A DNA stretch of 64,000 nt, from assembly GCF_001467895.1 (NCBI RefSeq), contig NZ_LNYO01000013.1, forward strand, positions 352,686 to 416,685, read 5' to 3'. Below the pieces are notes generated by a model. The model was not told where the DNA came from and ran no database searches. It was given only the letters and a program-made list of their open reading frames with translations. This document shows positions 44,540-53,583 of this stretch, piece after piece. The translations under genes were made by a program, and so were the position numbers. Origin of the DNA: Legionella nautarum (GTDB lineage Bacteria > Pseudomonadota > Gammaproteobacteria > Legionellales > Legionellaceae). Within the stretch, counting starts at the first letter, position 1, and the number at the start of each line of letters is the position of its first letter.

Positions 44540-44764
44540 TTATTCTCCCGCTTGGCGGCATTCATGTTTAGCATTTTCTTCACAGGCTAGAGAGCAATTA
44601 TTATCGTTTGCTTTTTCGCATACCTGCAGGCACTGTTTAACACGCTGTTGAAAGCAAAGTCCCTGGTCATATTTCTGATCTTTGATTTCTACCTGAGTAG
44701 GGTCGTCCATTGCTTGTACAGGAAGAAAGAACAAGAGTAGCAATATTAGAGTGATTTTTTTCAT
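44540..44764 (-). CDS. Small Cys-rich secreted protein
   Basis: 74 residues from the ATG at 44764, chosen because a signal peptide begins there (MKKITLILLLLFFLPVQAMD). The mature ~55 residues contain six Cys in CX7C, CX3C and similar spacing (LCFQQRVKQCLQVCEKANDNNCSLACEENAKHEC), so three disulfides are likely. It resembles small helical disulfide-rich periplasmic proteins. The stop of the patatin gene (44778) lies 14 bases before the start, so the two are probably co-transcribed. Confidence 0.7.
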   Translation of the reverse strand: MKKITLILLLLFFLPVQAMDDPTQVEIKDQKYDQGLCFQQRVKQCLQVCEKANDNNCSLACEENAKHECRQAGE

Positions 44765-44777
44765 GAATAACTCCTTA

Positions 44778-45968
44778 TCATCGCTCGCTTTGATTCGTGT
44801 AATCAAAAGTGAAGACGCCATCTTGATCAGATGGACGCTGAAAGATTTGGGGATGTTTTAAAGTATGTAAAACGTCACAATAACCCGCTTTCCAGTGTTC
44901 ATTCATGGTTAGGCGAGAAAATTCATAATCTTTGGAGTAACTTTCGTATTGTTGTGAGCGATAAATCAATTGAACAATATTATATACTTTATGGTCAGCT
45001 ATTTGTCTCAAAGTTTTAACTTCCTCCATTTCTTGTAATTCACTAGGTAATTTTTTGAGAAGTTTAGACAAGGTATAACGAGCCTGTTGTAGGCGTTTAA
45101 ATTGAGTCGTTGCAGCGCGCGTTCGACTAGAATATTGAATTTCTTTCTGACGGGTCATGGCTCCCCGAAGATTACGCGGCATTGTGCCTCGAGCACTCCA
45201 GAGATCAACTTGAAACACTAATGTATCTTGACGAGTATCGCCATCGACAATCCACTGCAGAGGCGTATTGGAGATCAATCCGCCATCCCAGTAAAATTCC
45301 CCATCAATTTCAGTTGCAGCGAATCCCGGAGGTAAGGAGCCGCTAGCCAGGACATGTTCGGGACGAATAATATCCTTATCATTGTCGAAATAGATAAAAT
45401 TCCCTGAGCTTATATTAACAGCTCCTATGCTGAATCGAGTCCCTTCTTGATTGATACGATCAAAGTCAATAAAGTGCTCAAGGGTGGTTTTAAGTTTTGT
45501 AGTATCATAAAAACTGGTGGCTTCAATAGTTCCATCCGGTTGGAAGAAGGGAGCAGGCACGCGCGGGGCAAAAAAGTCAGTAGTACCATTCATGAGTGTA
45601 TAGATGGCACTCATATTATTAAATAACCCCCGAGCCAAATCACCTCTAGGAGTTAATTGCGACGATAAAGTCGTCCAGTCAAGTAAGGGGTTTGCTGTAA
45701 TGGTTTCCCAAAAGCGTTTTAGCTTATCAGCTCGTTCTTTTGGGGGATTGCCCGCGATAATTGCTGCATTGATGGCGCCGATGGAGATTCCTGCAACCCA
45801 GTCGGGGTGCAATTCAGCCTCTGCAAGCGCTTCATAGACGCCGCCTTGGTAAGCGCCAAGTGCGCCCCCTCCTTGCAGCACCAGTGCAATACATTCAAAG
45901 GGGGGGCGATTTTTTCCAGTAAAGATTTTATTTTTTCGGCGCGAAGGTTTAGATTTATTATCCTTCAT
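44778..45968 (-). CDS. Patatin-like phospholipase
   Basis: 396 residues. Oxyanion loop VLQGGGALGAYQGGV, nucleophile elbow GISIG with Ser62, and catalytic Asp in YWDGGLISNTPL, the full Ser-Asp dyad set of patatins. The C-terminal ~120 residues (YSSRTRAATTQFKRLQQARYTLSKLL...) match the DUF3734-type extension found in bacterial patatins. Basic N-terminus (KPSRRKNKIF), no signal peptide. Cytosolic lipid hydrolase or possible effector; context does not decide. Confidence 0.93.
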   Translation of the reverse strand: MKDNKSKPSRRKNKIFTGKNRPPFECIALVLQGGGALGAYQGGVYEALAEAELHPDWVAGISIGAINAAIIAGNPPKERADKLKRFWETITANPLLDWTTLSSQLTPRGDLARGLFNNMSAIYTLMNGTTDFFAPRVPAPFFQPDGTIEATSFYDTTKLKTTLEHFIDFDRINQEGTRFSIGAVNISSGNFIYFDNDKDIIRPEHVLASGSLPPGFAATEIDGEFYWDGGLISNTPLQWIVDGDTRQDTLVFQVDLWSARGTMPRNLRGAMTRQKEIQYSSRTRAATTQFKRLQQARYTLSKLLKKLPSELQEMEEVKTLRQIADHKVYNIVQLIYRSQQYESYSKDYEFSRLTMNEHWKAGYCDVLHTLKHPQIFQRPSDQDGVFTFDYTNQSER

Positions 45969-46004
45969 TTTGGCTTCTCCTTTTCCAATAAATATAAGTA
46001 TAAA

Positions 46005-46775
46005 CTAAGCATGCTTTATTAATGGATTCTGGCGATAAAATTGCGACAATAAGATAAAAACTTCAGGATAGTAGTCCTTGAGAATAGCCGGATTTTTAAA
46101 AAATAATTCACTAAATACCGCAAAAAATTCACTTGGTGAGGTAGCAGCATAAGCATCAATAGGAATGGGGGAGTTTTGTTCGAGTCGCTGCTCCAAATCA
46201 AGGTAGGCTTGATTAAACACCTCAGACCACCGTTCCGTCGACATTTCCTTATGCAGAGGTGGATAACCATTGGCGTGACCGTTTAACATGTCCAATTTAT
46301 GAGCAAACTCATGAATTACTACGTTACGGCCGCCATTTTCTCCCTGAGACAGACAAACCTCATCCCAAGAAAGAATGACCGGCCCTCGCAGCCAGGATTC
46401 GCCGCTGAGGTTTGCTCGGCTTAGATGGACTATTCCATACTCATCAATTTCTTTTTGAGTATATGAAAAATTACCGGGGTAAATAATGACAGAGATCCAG
46501 CCTGCATACCAATCTAAGCCCAGATTCAGAATAAGTAGGCAGGCTTGTAAGGCTATATTCAAACGCAGGTTGGTTGTTATTTCTAATTCACCGATTCCCT
46601 CAATCGATTTGTAATGGAGAAATAAGGTAGCTAAGCGTTTAAGTTTTTCTATTTCTTGAGTATTTAAGCGTTGTAATAGGGTTAAAGGCTGAATAGCAGC
46701 TTGCCACTCGGCTTGTGAAATTGCGGAGTTCCTCACGATTCGATTTTGGTGCCATTCTTTTAGCCAGTGAAACAT
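46005..46775 (-). CDS. mtfA: Zinc-dependent peptidase MtfA (M90 family)
   Basis: 256 residues, like E. coli MtfA (265). Zinc site NVVIHEFAHKLDMLNGHANG with the HExxH-type motif (HEFAH) and a downstream Glu in the ATSPSEFFAVFSELFF helix. In E. coli MtfA binds the repressor Mlc and so affects the glucose PTS; peptidase activity is reported. Whether Mlc exists here is unknown. Confidence 0.94.
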   Translation of the reverse strand: MFHWLKEWHQNRIVRNSAISQAEWQAAIQPLTLLQRLNTQEIEKLKRLATLFLHYKSIEGIGELEITTNLRLNIALQACLLILNLGLDWYAGWISVIIYPGNFSYTQKEIDEYGIVHLSRANLSGESWLRGPVILSWDEVCLSQGENGGRNVVIHEFAHKLDMLNGHANGYPPLHKEMSTERWSEVFNQAYLDLEQRLEQNSPIPIDAYAATSPSEFFAVFSELFFKNPAILKDYYPEVFILLSQFYRQNPLIKHA

Positions 46776-46945
46776 GAAGTATCCTGCTGGTACTCCGATA
46801 AAAAGAAAGTCTATATTAAAATTAGCATGGTTGTAAAAAGTTAGGCGTCGTAATTCTCGTCTCCCTCATGTAGTGATTTTAGCCTAAGCGCTTTGCTTAA
46901 ATTTAGATCCATTGTATAGTCAAAATAAAAAAGGATTTTCAAAAG

Positions 46946-48217
46946 ATGAAAGAAATTATTCAACAAACGACTTGGTCAACAAGCCAGGAAACGAGCGCTA
47001 AGTTTGGGTCGTTAGGAATGGCTAAATTTACTGAAACCGCATTTATTTATGGAGAAGGGAAGGAAGAGCGGATAGTTTACTCTGTCAATCAACAGTCCGC
47101 TTGGGCACAAGAATTTCTAAGCAATTTATTTATCGGCAATATCTATTCACTCTATGGCCATTACGATCTTCGTTCGGAATATTCTAAGTATGATTTGATT
47201 ATTGATCTGTCTGAATTTAGTGAGTCGCACCCGTTTATTGAGCGATTTAAAGGGCACCACACTATTGCTGTAGAAGATAATGGGAGAAATTTTTCCCAAA
47301 TTTTAGCCCATATTCAAGCAACAAAGCTCTTTGAAAAGATAACTAAAGCGAGAAAAGACAATAAAAAAGTCTTAATTAATTGCCAAATGGGCATGTCAAG
47401 AAGTGCTACAGTCGCCATTCTATACATGATGGAAACTTATGAGGTCAGCCTAATTCAAGCTTATCATCATTTGCAAAAAAGCCGTCCCATTGTTGAGCCT
47501 AATCCTGGTTATTTTTCTGCACTCTACCATCATCAAATGACCTTAAGCGTAGAAGCGGCACCTTGGGCTGCAGCGGAGTCTTGGCTTAATGAGTTTTTTA
47601 AGAATCAAGATGAGCTAACTATCACTGGAGAGGGAGAGCAAGTTACCCTGACCGTTAAGAGGGATATGAATGATTTTGGGAGTGCTTTTATTGATTTTGT
47701 GTCTTTTTTAGAAATGCTGCACATCCCGTTTAATTTGTTAAATTGCGATTCCAGAAGGGGAGATATCCAAATCAGTTTGGAAGATTCTCAGCAAATTACT
47801 TATCTTTTAAAGCATAAAACACTCCATAAACTGGATAATGAAAGCTGCGATCAACTCTCTATAGCAATGGAAAAAGCGCTTAATAGTTTAGATTCTACGG
47901 TTAATAACAATGAGCAAAAAAGAAGAAAATTAACAAAGTTATTGGATTGTTTTCACCAATATTGTGCGAAAAGACAATGGCATAATGCTTTTGAAACGGT
48001 GATCCAGTTTGTAACTTATGCTTCTACTCCAGTTGCGGATAATAAAAGTTTTAACAAGACGGAATTTGGGCAAACTTCACCTGCCCTTGCATTCCATCAA
48101 TCGCTGGAAAGAGCAGGGTTAAAACATTTTGTCACTTTAATTAAAGACAGGATAGAACCAACGGTAGCAATAACAGCACCTTGTATTGAGAGTAGGTCTA
48201 GCTATTGTTTGGATTAA
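46946..48217 (+). CDS. Dual-specificity phosphatase-like protein, probable effector
   Basis: 423 residues, AAGGA upstream of the ATG. Residues ~50-205 form a DSP-type domain: SVNQQSAWAQEFLSNLFIGNIYSL, then the P-loop LINCQMGMSRSATVAILYMM with Cys146 and Arg152 (CX5R; the usual His before Cys is Asn), and EVSLIQAYHHLQKSRPIVEPNPGYF, which is standard for DSPs. Asp of VEDNGRNF may be the general acid. The C-terminal 220 residues are unknown. Eukaryote-like phosphatases of this kind are typical secreted effectors. Confidence 0.82.
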   Translation: MKEIIQQTTWSTSQETSAKFGSLGMAKFTETAFIYGEGKEERIVYSVNQQSAWAQEFLSNLFIGNIYSLYGHYDLRSEYSKYDLIIDLSEFSESHPFIERFKGHHTIAVEDNGRNFSQILAHIQATKLFEKITKARKDNKKVLINCQMGMSRSATVAILYMMETYEVSLIQAYHHLQKSRPIVEPNPGYFSALYHHQMTLSVEAAPWAAAESWLNEFFKNQDELTITGEGEQVTLTVKRDMNDFGSAFIDFVSFLEMLHIPFNLLNCDSRRGDIQISLEDSQQITYLLKHKTLHKLDNESCDQLSIAMEKALNSLDSTVNNNEQKRRKLTKLLDCFHQYCAKRQWHNAFETVIQFVTYASTPVADNKSFNKTEFGQTSPALAFHQSLERAGLKHFVTLIKDRIEPTVAITAPCIESRSSYCLD

Positions 48218-48226
48218 ATTGAGTGC

Positions 48227-48436
48227 CTAAAAAAGCCCGCGTTCAATATAGTTTTTTGCTAATTCAACTGCTTGATTTTCAGCTTCTTCTTTAGTTTCTG
48301 CAATCTCACTTACAGATTTTTTTATGACATAACTGTATTGATTATTATGGAAAAAAAAGGCACAAAAACCTCGGTACATCCCGTTGTCTTCTAATGCTGA
48401 ACACTCAAATGCAATTCCATGATAAATTTTTTTCAT
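48227..48436 (-). CDS. Small hypothetical protein
   Basis: 69 residues with AAGGAAG 6 bases before the ATG. It reads as a beta-sheet followed by a helix: YHGIAFECSALEDNGMYRGFCAFFFHNNQYSYVIKKS then EAENQAVELAKNYIE. This shape is seen in small DUF-type domains with a dsRBD-like or HicB-like look. Convergent with the phosphatase-like gene, 9 bases apart. Confidence 0.6.
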   Translation of the reverse strand: MKKIYHGIAFECSALEDNGMYRGFCAFFFHNNQYSYVIKKSVSEIAETKEEAENQAVELAKNYIERGLF

Positions 48437-48659
48437 AGACTTCCTTATCTATTCAATATATCAACTATTATTATAGTTTAAATAGTTTAATTTCATTTAT
48501 AAATTTTTTGTAAATAAGTCATAGTTTAAGAGGAATTTTCGTTGAAAATTTGAAAGAAACTAATCGTTAAACTAGTATAATAACAAGGCTAGTATTTTAC
48601 TGATTTGCCTAATGATTTAGTTTCATAGAAAGAAACTATTGAGTTATAAGGAGGTAGGT

Positions 48660-48737
48660 ATGGGTTACATAATCGGCTGGTTATTAGGTGTACCGATAAG
48701 TATATTGATATTGATTTGGCTAGTATCTCATCTCTAA
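48660..48737 (+). CDS. 25-residue single-helix membrane peptide
   Basis: Excellent ribosome site (AAGGAGG, 5 bases before the ATG) and a perfect membrane helix: MGYIIGWLLGVPISILILIW ending VSHL. Similar tiny membrane proteins precede other membrane genes in many Proteobacteria. It lies 40 bases ahead of the four-helix membrane protein and is likely in the same transcript. Confidence 0.6.
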   Translation: MGYIIGWLLGVPISILILIWLVSHL

Positions 48738-48777
48738 TTCGATCTGGAATTTGATAGACAATATAAGGATATTTATC

Positions 48778-49494
48778 ATGCAAAATGAAACAATTATTAC
48801 AACGCCAAATGTCACGAATTTAAATCCCTTTAAGCGCTTATCATGGACTGCAATCTTTATTGGTGCCATCGTTGGAATTGGCCTAAGTTTTCTTTTGGGT
48901 CTCTTTGGTGCAGCGATAGGTCTGAGCATGTTTAGTATGGGTGCGAATGGTGATATTACATTGGCTGTTGGGGGATTAATCGGTATTGCTATCTGTATTA
49001 TCGTTTCTATGTTAGCAGCGGGGTATACAGCGGGTTACCTAGGCCGTTTGTACTGCCCAAGACGTAATTTAGGGATTTTGTACGGTTTTAGTGCTTGGAC
49101 TGTTGCGTTGATGCTAAGTGCTATACTCACTACCCACATGAGCGCTTATCTCTCATCGTTTGGGGCAGGATCCTCTGCACAAGTGAATGTAGGTGCTCCA
49201 CAAGCGTGGTCATCTTCACAAGCAACGATGCCAAAAGCTCCAGCTCCTACTCCTAAAGGAACTAATGCCACAACAGGGGTGACAAACAATACTACTACAG
49301 AAAATACAAGCTCTCCATTGAGTGTTCAGACAAGTGCTTCACAATCATCTAATGGTAATCAGATCATTACTGTGCAAGCCTCACCCAATGCTTTAGCTTG
49401 GGGTGCTTTCATCTTCTTTGCCTTCTTCTTTATTGGAGCATTTTTTTGCTGTATAGGTGCTTGCTGGGGAATGAGTTGTAAACGAGAAGATTAA
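48778..49494 (+). CDS. Membrane protein of unknown function
   Basis: 238 residues from the ATG at 48778 (AAGGAT site). Three or four membrane helices in the first half (WTAIFIGAIVGIGLSFLLGLFGAAIGL; GGLIGIAICIIVSMLAAGYTAGYL; SAWTVALMLSAILTTHM), then a ~70-residue Ser/Thr/Pro/Ala-rich linker (KAPAPTPKGTNATTG...), then a last helix with Cys (WGAFIFFAFFFIGAFFCCIGACWG). The helix-linker-helix design suggests an exposed periplasmic loop. No function assigned. Confidence 0.75.
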   Translation: MQNETIITTPNVTNLNPFKRLSWTAIFIGAIVGIGLSFLLGLFGAAIGLSMFSMGANGDITLAVGGLIGIAICIIVSMLAAGYTAGYLGRLYCPRRNLGILYGFSAWTVALMLSAILTTHMSAYLSSFGAGSSAQVNVGAPQAWSSSQATMPKAPAPTPKGTNATTGVTNNTTTENTSSPLSVQTSASQSSNGNQIITVQASPNALAWGAFIFFAFFFIGAFFCCIGACWGMSCKRED

Positions 49495-49501
49495 AAAAAC
49501 T

Positions 49502-49535
49502 GAATTACCCCGGCTATTAGGTTCCGGGGTAATTC
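49502..49535. terminator. Bidirectional terminator
   Basis: 12-bp perfect stem GAATTACCCCGG / CCGGGGTAATTC with a 10-base loop, between two convergent genes (stops at 49494 and 49539). Confidence 0.75.
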
Positions 49536-49538
49536 GAT

Positions 49539-50027
49539 TTAATGATTGACTCTCGGTTTACGATTGCGTTTCATTTTCTTAATTGCATCTTCTGTTATGG
49601 ATTTTGCTGTTTCCGATGTAGCAGACCTCGTTGTTGATAGGACAGTTGATTTGAGTATATCGAGAGGATCGGTATCAATAGCAGGAGAGAAAACTGCCTT
49701 GGTTATATTGCCGACGAACACATCTGGTGTTGTCAAAAAAGTGCTTACTACCTTTAAAAAATTAGTCCCTTGTTGAAGATCTGAGGTTTCTGAAGTGGAT
49801 TCTGGTATCATACGAGCAAATATTTCCCAAGATTGTTTTATATACTCTAAAAATAATATGCTGTTACTAATCGCAATTTTAATTTGATTTTCTAATAACT
49901 TATCCGGTTTGTTAACAAAATCAGTAATCTCAATCTGAGATAGATTTTTTATTATTTGAAGATTAAGATTAAGCAATGAGTTTAACGGCGATTCCGATTT
50001 ATTTCCAATATTTCCTTTGGTTGCCAT
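49539..50027 (-). CDS. Phasin-like helical protein
   Basis: 162 residues, mostly amphipathic helix (LLNLNLQIIKNLSQIEITDFVNKPDKLLENQIKIAISNSILFLEYIKQSWEIFARM), with a basic C-terminus (KKMKRNRKPRVNH). Length and helix pattern resemble phasins that coat polyhydroxybutyrate granules, which Legionella makes. This is a weak structural guess, not a motif match. Confidence 0.55.
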   Translation of the reverse strand: MATKGNIGNKSESPLNSLLNLNLQIIKNLSQIEITDFVNKPDKLLENQIKIAISNSILFLEYIKQSWEIFARMIPESTSETSDLQQGTNFLKVVSTFLTTPDVFVGNITKAVFSPAIDTDPLDILKSTVLSTTRSATSETAKSITEDAIKKMKRNRKPRVNH

Positions 50028-50252
50028 GAGTTGTCCTTAGATAACAATGGTATTTAAACTATAGGTTATAATGAATAAATTACCAATAAATTTTCTAATT
50101 AATTGCAGTTTTATAGCTTAAAATTTATATTGTTAATAATCTAATTTTATTAAAAGAAAAATTACTGTTAATTATCTGTTATATTTATAGATATATTGTG
50201 AGTATTTTTCCTGGATTTTTTGGGAAAAATTTATTTCTCAAGGAGAGCCATA

Positions 50253-50810
50253 ATGAATGAACTAAATGGATTTAAAGTGGCGATTTTAGCGGCAGATGGT
50301 TTCGAAGAAGTTGAATTAGAAAAGCCACGTAAAGCTTTAGAGAAGGAAGGAGCAACAACCTATCTAATTTCTCCTGAAGATGAGTTTGTCCAGGGTTGGA
50401 ATCACCTCGAAGTAGGCGATACTTTTACAGTTGACGTACCACTCAATGAAGCAAATGCGGCAGATTATGATGCTTTATTATTGCCGGGCGGTGTAGTAAA
50501 CCCAGATAAATTAAGGATAATTCCAGAGGCAATTTCGTTTATAAAAGAAATCAATAAACAGAAAAAACCGATTGCTGCAATTTGCCATGGTCCTTCGTTA
50601 TTAATTAATGCTGGAGCGGCAAAAGATCATAAAGTCACCTTCTGGTCATCTATCAAGTTAGATTTAATCAACGCAGGTGCGAATTGGGTCGATGAACCTG
50701 TTGTATCTGACGATAATTTAGTAACAAGCAGAAATCCGCAAGATATACCTTTATTCAATGAAGGAATGATTAAGCTGTTTAAATTATGGAAAAAAAATCA
50801 TCATCTATAA
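50253..50810 (+). CDS. DJ-1/PfpI family protein
   Basis: 185 residues from the ATG at 50253 (AAGGAGAG site; the frame is open from 50220 without one). FKVAILAADGFEEVELEKPRKAL, the nucleophile elbow PIAAICHGPSLLINAG with Cys-His, and DEPVVSDDNLVTSRNPQDIPLFNE are standard for PfpI-type proteins. They act as protease/chaperone, deglycase or general stress proteins; the true reaction is debated. Confidence 0.93.
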   Translation: MNELNGFKVAILAADGFEEVELEKPRKALEKEGATTYLISPEDEFVQGWNHLEVGDTFTVDVPLNEANAADYDALLLPGGVVNPDKLRIIPEAISFIKEINKQKKPIAAICHGPSLLINAGAAKDHKVTFWSSIKLDLINAGANWVDEPVVSDDNLVTSRNPQDIPLFNEGMIKLFKLWKKNHHL

Positions 50811-50858
50811 TGATAGCTCTGACATACGGGGCTGGGATTGACATAGAGAGATGAGGGA

Positions 50859-51632
50859 TTACCAATCCATTGCTTCCAATGAGTTGATGTATAATTTATC
50901 GATAAGTTCTGTTTTTAAAGAAGCAGGGCCGCGAGCTCGTGTAGACACAGAGCCAACACAATTTCCATAGAATTCTACTGCGGACCGGGCCGCAGTAAAT
51001 CGGTCTTTTTCAACGGTATGAAAACCACCAATAATTGCGGAAAGAAGACTATCTATACCAGCGACTTTTTGTAGAAGAGTTGAGTCAAAATTAAATTTGT
51101 CTATTTTATTTGAATCAATCACTGTATTGAACTTCCCGCTAACGACTACGACGAGGTCATATTTTTCTGATAATTTTTTCGCATTTGTCAGCACTTGTTC
51201 ATCCAAGGGATTATTATCATTTGGTACAGTGATTTTTTCGGTCAATAAGCTCTCAAGTTCGTTTGAATAACCTCGAACAACAGAAATTTTATGATTTTTA
51301 ATAAAACTAAGCGCAGTATCTGTTCTGTAATGACTTACACCAGTACCCACTGGATCCAAAATAATGGGTTTATTATTAGCATTTGCCGATTGACAAATGT
51401 GATAACAAAGTTTGATAAATTTGTCATCTAATTTACCTATGTTAATTACAACTGCACTAGCTAAATCAAGCAGCTCATCAACTTCTTGCTCAGCGTTACT
51501 CATGAAGGGATGGATACCAATACTGCGTAATCCACTGGCTATAAGCTCCATTGGATAATAATTAAGAATATTTAATACAAAAGGCCTTTTTTTGCGAATT
51601 GCCTTCAGTATTTTTTTAACTTCACTCACCAT
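50859..51632 (-). CDS. Hydroxyethylthiazole kinase-like protein (ThiM family)
   Basis: 257 residues, ribokinase-like fold of the ThiM type: VLNILNYYPMELIASGLRSIGIHPFMSNAEQEVDEL matches the ThiM N-terminus, and NNKPIILDPVGTGVSHYRTD is the family motif. The C-terminal phosphate loop, usually GTGC, reads VAGIDSLLSAIIGG here, so the catalytic Cys is replaced and the glycine pattern altered. Activity on thiazole is therefore doubtful. It follows the L,D-transpeptidase gene by 3 bases. No TPP riboswitch was seen. Confidence 0.8.
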   Translation of the reverse strand: MVSEVKKILKAIRKKRPFVLNILNYYPMELIASGLRSIGIHPFMSNAEQEVDELLDLASAVVINIGKLDDKFIKLCYHICQSANANNKPIILDPVGTGVSHYRTDTALSFIKNHKISVVRGYSNELESLLTEKITVPNDNNPLDEQVLTNAKKLSEKYDLVVVVSGKFNTVIDSNKIDKFNFDSTLLQKVAGIDSLLSAIIGGFHTVEKDRFTAARSAVEFYGNCVGSVSTRARGPASLKTELIDKLYINSLEAMDW

Positions 51633-51635
51633 AAT

Positions 51636-52862
51636 TTATAATCCTAACCAACGAATAAATTCGTTAGTCGATCTAAGTGTAATAGATGGTTTAGCTTCAA
51701 AATCAACGGTATAGTTTTTAGAGGAAGGATCCGAAGGAAGTCTAACATCCTTGATTTTCCCTAAATCAACAATATGCATTTCAGTTGCATAATAACCGCG
51801 TTCCATTTTTACCACTGGGATAACAAAATTAACGCTGCTTAACGCATTTTTATTATTGGTAATTAAGTTTTCAAGTTCTGCATTGGATAGAGCAATATAT
51901 TCTACATTGTTAATTTGTCGGCGCAGCATCCGCTCTAAAGGGACTTTAGTATGAAATAGTTGTTCATAATTATCAGCAGTTATCACCAAAATTGGTTCAG
52001 TTCCTAAATTTTTACTGTTGATATGGGCAAAAAGGACAGGCTCTCTGTGTTCCTCTGCTGACTTGATTTCTGTATCTTTTGTTGATGCATAACGTGTTGG
52101 GGAAAGGTTATCGCAATTAAGAAATTTTGATTTTAAAAACCAATTATCACTTGGATAATAACTGACAAATAGAGACTTGTCTTTTATGGTGTTAATAATG
52201 TCTGAAGTAAGATTTTCTGGCAGTGCTGGGCAGCCCCAACTGCGGCCGGCCCTTCCATATTTTTTAATAAAACTTTCATCGACATACCATCCGCCGTGCA
52301 TTACCACAGAACGATTAGAGGCATTATCATTAAAACCGCGATCTAAGCCATCTAATTTTAAAGAAAGACCATGTCGACCATAGTAAGTATCTTCAGTTTG
52401 ATAGACGCCAATACTGCTCGATTTAGAGTTAAATTTGTTTGAAAAACTTGTTGATAATAGAGTACCCGATTTAATACCATGTGATACGTAGGTGTGGAAT
52501 AGCAATTTTTTTGAATACAAATCAAATACCCATAAGCGTTTGTCGCTCGAAGGGATTGAGTAATCGATAATTGTTAAAATATTATTGTGGTCGACATTAT
52601 ATTCACTTGCGCATTTTAAGGTTTTTAATACCTTATCAATAACAAGCTTATTTAAGTTGCTTGCTAAAAGCATGTCTTCAATTTCTTTTAATGACGAATT
52701 GGTTGTTTTTGGAGAAATAAGATCAGGACTGATTAGCGCCATGATCTGCAGAATTTGATTATTGTCTTCTTTTGTCACTGCTTTTTCATGCACATGTTTG
52801 TGAGAGGACTGGGAAAAACAAGTTGAAGTGACTGCTAACATCCATAGCAGAATTTTTCTCAT
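51636..52862 (-). CDS. Murein L,D-transpeptidase-family protein, exported
   Basis: 408 residues with a signal peptide (MRKILLWMLAVTSTCFSQ). The catalytic region is of the YkuD_2 type: IIDYSIPSSDKRLWVFDLYSKKLLFHTYVSHG, then VMHGGWYVDESFIKKYGRAGRSWGCPALPENL, with His and the nucleophile Cys in SWGC. It would form 3-3 peptidoglycan crosslinks or act as an L,D-carboxypeptidase. The C-terminal 130 residues are a family extension. Co-transcribed with the ThiM-like gene. Confidence 0.88.
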   Translation of the reverse strand: MRKILLWMLAVTSTCFSQSSHKHVHEKAVTKEDNNQILQIMALISPDLISPKTTNSSLKEIEDMLLASNLNKLVIDKVLKTLKCASEYNVDHNNILTIIDYSIPSSDKRLWVFDLYSKKLLFHTYVSHGIKSGTLLSTSFSNKFNSKSSSIGVYQTEDTYYGRHGLSLKLDGLDRGFNDNASNRSVVMHGGWYVDESFIKKYGRAGRSWGCPALPENLTSDIINTIKDKSLFVSYYPSDNWFLKSKFLNCDNLSPTRYASTKDTEIKSAEEHREPVLFAHINSKNLGTEPILVITADNYEQLFHTKVPLERMLRRQINNVEYIALSNAELENLITNNKNALSSVNFVIPVVKMERGYYATEMHIVDLGKIKDVRLPSDPSSKNYTVDFEAKPSITLRSTNEFIRWLGL

Positions 52863-53165
52863 GGCATTTCCTTGATTAATTTTTTATAGTTTTATTGTCC
52901 TATATAAGGTATAGCTCAATTTTAAACAAATGAGATATATTTTAATCATAATGAACTTAAATATCATGAGCTTGTGCAGTAGCACATCTTTGCAGAGGAT
53001 AAAAAACCCTCTCACTTAACACTCGTCGCTTGTTCTTGGTTTCCATGCAATCTTTTTTAATATTGAGATCTCTGTAACAAGTCGCGTGACGTAGCGATGG
53101 GGTAAATGCAGTCAACAAATTTCTTAAGACAGTACAATGCTTGCCTTGGGAGTAAGCAGGAGGTT
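52863..53165. other. Intergenic region without a recognisable gene
   Basis: I see no gene, repeat or strong hairpin here. It contains the upstream region of the L,D-transpeptidase gene. Confidence 0.5.
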
Positions 53166-53549
53166 TCAGTTATCTTTTTCAGATTCTTCAATCACTTGAC
53201 CGAGATATTTATATTTAATAGAAGAAATTTCTTGTTCGATGGCAAGGTCTATTTTATAGAGCGCATCGTTAACTGCTTCTACCATTAGTTCACAAGTTCT
53301 TATATGGTTATCCCAATCTGGATAAGAAGGATCAACGCTAAGTTCGAGCAATTGATGATTACCATTTACTTTCGCTTTAATCAGTCCGGCAGTTGAGAAT
53401 CCTTCTTTCTCTAAATATTCAAGATCTTCCATTTTAGCTGCAAGTTCTGCTTCCATTTGAGCACTTTTTATTCGTATTGCTTTAGCTGCGCGAGCACCAA
53501 GTGCTTTTAAAATATCTTCGTTAATTACAACTCCACTTGATGGTTTCAT
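53166..53549 (-). CDS. Divergent YbaB/EbfC-like protein
   Basis: 127 residues from the ATG at 53549 (AGGAG 8 bases upstream). An N-terminal helix with heptads (IKSAQMEAELAAKMEDLEYLEKEG) leads into GLIKAKVNGNHQLLELSVDPSYPDWDNHIRTCELMVEAVNDALYKID, which follows the YbaB pattern of G.V.V..NG...-..-.IDPS......-..L...A.NDA. YbaB proteins are nucleoid-associated. The genome should have its own ybaB next to dnaX/recR, so this is an extra, diverged copy beside effector-like genes. Inference from pattern only. Confidence 0.55.
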   Translation of the reverse strand: MKPSSGVVINEDILKALGARAAKAIRIKSAQMEAELAAKMEDLEYLEKEGFSTAGLIKAKVNGNHQLLELSVDPSYPDWDNHIRTCELMVEAVNDALYKIDLAIEQEISSIKYKYLGQVIEESEKDN

Positions 53550-53583
53550 TAGAATAGCTCCTATGAAGTTTAGTATCGATAAA

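Noticed and set aside
51633-52900. TPP riboswitch for the ThiM-like gene
   Set aside because: The gene is 3 bases downstream of another gene and I see no THI-box pattern upstream of either gene.
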